Translations under genes and position numbers: made by a program
Notes under the pieces: generated by a model
The model's database searches: none
What the model was told of the DNA's origin: nothing
Seen by the model: the letters and a program-made list of their open reading frames with translations, nothing else
Shown here: piece after piece, positions 57,105 through 58,630 of the stretch
Layout: every line of letters begins with the position of its first letter
Numbering within the stretch: the first letter of the stretch is position 1
Assembly: GCA_003244045.1 (NCBI GenBank)
Contig: QHBU01000268.1
Coordinates: 1 to 58,630, forward strand
Direction: 5' to 3'
DNA: 58,630 nt
DNA from: Candidatus Aeolococcus gillhamiae
GTDB taxonomy: Bacteria > Chloroflexota > Dormibacteria > Aeolococcales > Aeolococcaceae

Positions 57105-58630
57105 ATGGCACCACGCGCCCCCACAAGATCCCGCCCGGCAACACGCCGCCGCGCACCCGCGCGCACCAGCCGGGCTCCCCGCCGTGCCCCCGCCCGTCGC
57201 CAGCCGATGCTCACCCCCGATCAGCGCCGTGAGCTGAGCGGGGTCGCGCTCCTCGGTCTCGGCGCCGTGCTCGCGGTGGTCCTGCTCATTCCCGGCGGTG
57301 GCTCGGTCGCCGGCCCGGTTCATGACGGCCTGTTCACCGTGCTCGGCGTCGGGGCCTGGTTGCTCGCGGCGGGCTTCGGGGTCACCGGCGCGCGCTTGCT
57401 CCAGGGTCACGAATGGCGCGGCGGTCTCATGGCTGGATTCGGCTCACTGGTGGCGGTGCTCGCCGTGCTGGGATTCCTCGGCCTGGCCGCCGCCGGCAGC
57501 GCCGGTTGGATCGGCAACCGGGTCGGCCCCGGGATCGCGGATCGGCTGGGCGGCCCCGCCTCCGCCGTGCTCATGCTGGTCGCCGCCTCGCTGGGGTTGG
57601 TGCTCGCCGTCGACCTGCGTGTTGCCCCGCTCGTCGCCTGGCTGCGCGCCCACCTCGCCAGCGACGATCCGCACCCGCCGCTCAGGAAGGAGCCGCGCCA
57701 GCGATCCGAACCTGGCACCGACGTCAACCTGACCGGCACCGCCGCGCCGCCCGTCTTCGTGCCCGCGCCGGTCGCCGCTCGCGTGGAACTGCCGCAGGCG
57801 TTCGCCGCCATCGCCGACCCCGACCTCGACAATGTCGAGCCGCTCAGCGACGAGGGCTTCGTGCGTGAGTTCGAGGGCACCGCCGAGCCCGTACTTGGCC
57901 CGATCCCCAAGGTGGCGCTCGGCCACGGCGAGGCGATGGTGGAGGAGGAGGGCGAGAAGGTCTGGGTACTGCCGACGCCCGACATCCTCGACACCGTGGC
58001 CGGCAAGCGCGAGCGCCTCAACGCCGAGGTGGAGCGCAACAAGCAGACCATCGTCTCGACGCTGCGCAGCTTCGGCATCGAGACCAGGATCATCGGCGAG
58101 TCCGTCGGTCCCACCGTCACGCAGTACGAGCTGCAACCGGCGGCCGGCGTGCCGGTGCGCAAGATCGTCGGGTATCAGACCGACCTGTCGCTCGCGCTGG
58201 CGGCACCGATCCGCATCCAGCCGTTCATCCCGGGCAAGTCGGCGATCGGCATCGAGGTGCCCAACAAGGCCGCCCAACTGGTCGCCCTCAAGGAGATCGT
58301 GCAGTCGTCGAGCTTCACCGACGGTCGCTCGCACCTCGCGGTGGCGCTCGGAGCCGACGTGAGCGGGCGCCCGGTCGCCGGCGACCTGACGCGCATGCCC
58401 CACCTGCTCATCGCCGGCGCCACCGGCAGCGGCAAGTCGGTGTGCATCAACGCCGTCCTGGGCGGTTTTCTGCTCCAGGCAACGCCCGCCGAGCTGAAGC
58501 TGATCCTCATCGACCCCAAGCGTGTGGAGCTGAGCAACTTCGCCGACCTGCCCCACCTGCTCGTGCCGGTGGTTGTCGAGCCCGAGGCCGCGGTTGCGTC
58601 GCTGCGTTGGGCGGTCAAGGAGATGGAGGA
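57105..58630 (+). CDS. ftsK: DNA translocase FtsK/SpoIIIE, 3' truncated by the window edge
   Basis: The first 508 residues of an FtsK-type motor that pumps chromosome ends across the division septum. After a 35-residue Arg/Pro/Ala-rich leader come four hydrophobic segments (about 48-165: GVALLGLGAVLAVVLLIPGG and following), a short linker, the alpha domain (TLRSFGIETRIIGESVGPTV, TQYELQPAAGV) and the start of the RecA-like domain with GRPVAGDLTRMPHLLIAGAT and GSGKSVCINAVL (Walker A, about 438) and LILIDPKRVELSNF. ATG 57105 is taken, with GAG before it; ATG 57207 is also in frame. The gamma domain lies beyond the window. Confidence 0.94.
   Translation, partial: MAPRAPTRSRPATRRRAPARTSRAPRRAPARRQPMLTPDQRRELSGVALLGLGAVLAVVLLIPGGGSVAGPVHDGLFTVLGVGAWLLAAGFGVTGARLLQGHEWRGGLMAGFGSLVAVLAVLGFLGLAAAGSAGWIGNRVGPGIADRLGGPASAVLMLVAASLGLVLAVDLRVAPLVAWLRAHLASDDPHPPLRKEPRQRSEPGTDVNLTGTAAPPVFVPAPVAARVELPQAFAAIADPDLDNVEPLSDEGFVREFEGTAEPVLGPIPKVALGHGEAMVEEEGEKVWVLPTPDILDTVAGKRERLNAEVERNKQTIVSTLRSFGIETRIIGESVGPTVTQYELQPAAGVPVRKIVGYQTDLSLALAAPIRIQPFIPGKSAIGIEVPNKAAQLVALKEIVQSSSFTDGRSHLAVALGADVSGRPVAGDLTRMPHLLIAGATGSGKSVCINAVLGGFLLQATPAELKLILIDPKRVELSNFADLPHLLVPVVVEPEAAVASLRWAVKEME

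Noticed and set aside
1-58630. CRISPR arrays, insertion sequences, prophage genes, rRNA
   Set aside because: No regularly spaced repeats, transposase or phage structural motifs, and no rRNA sequence were seen on either strand.

Overview
The window is about 58.6 kb of high-GC DNA (roughly 70% G+C by eye) that is almost all coding and almost all on the + strand. It carries the housekeeping core of a free-living bacterium. RNase J, ScpAB, TlyA-type rRNA methylases, YlxR, an actinobacterial-type DUF222 remnant, GTG-rich 4-bp gene overlaps and many apparently leaderless promoters fit a deep Terrabacteria lineage such as Chloroflexota/Dormibacterota or Actinomycetota. That placement is inference; no rRNA is present.

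Layout. 3-9022: nusB (5' cut), xseA, xseB, tlyA, nadK, recN, scpA, scpB, rluB, cmk, plsC, a tightly overlapping train. 9031-18867: exonuclease-DinG fusion, a two-gene glutamine-dependent NAD synthetase, rsmI, metG, tatD, rsmA and an MFS exporter. 18987-19946: a small zinc-ribbon gene, a hairpin, tRNA-Val(GAC), a cluster of DnaA-box-like sites and a zinc-finger orphan. 20001-28268: thrS, a second TlyA-like gene, the infC-rpmI-rplT operon behind an attenuator, pheS, pheT and a 3-methyladenine DNA glycosylase. 28248-28714: a candidate minus-strand structured RNA with its own promoter and terminator. 28715-43303: yebC, ruvC, ruvA, ruvB, queA, tgt, secDF, then rimP, nusA, ylxR, infB, rbfA, nrnA, truB, ribF. 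43424-46337: accessory patch with a frameshifted DUF222 gene and two secreted proteins on the minus strand. 46609-51418: lipid kinase, rpsO, pnp, asd. 51427-54715: regulatory island. 54693-58630: uracil-DNA glycosylase, rnj, ftsK (3' cut).

The most unusual part is the regulatory island. A stand-alone cobalamin-binding protein with CarH/LitR-type photoreceptor motifs (52580-53251) is followed 6 nt later by a MerR-type DNA-binding protein whose effector domain is PAS-like (53258-53944), then by an ECF sigma factor (53999-54715). A pseudo-receiver, a small helical protein and a TPR protein are transcribed divergently, and a 20-bp perfect palindrome lies in the divergent gap. This looks like a split version of the B12-dependent light sensor plus sigma factor arrangement known from CarH/LitR-LitS.

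Other points: AUC start codons behind strong Shine-Dalgarno sequences for both infC and infB; an apparent AUA start for the DNA glycosylase; an SSB-like C-terminal tip on XseB; and at least six genes whose -10 box lies 6-9 nt before the start codon, implying leaderless mRNAs. All functional statements come from reading motifs by eye; no database search was run.
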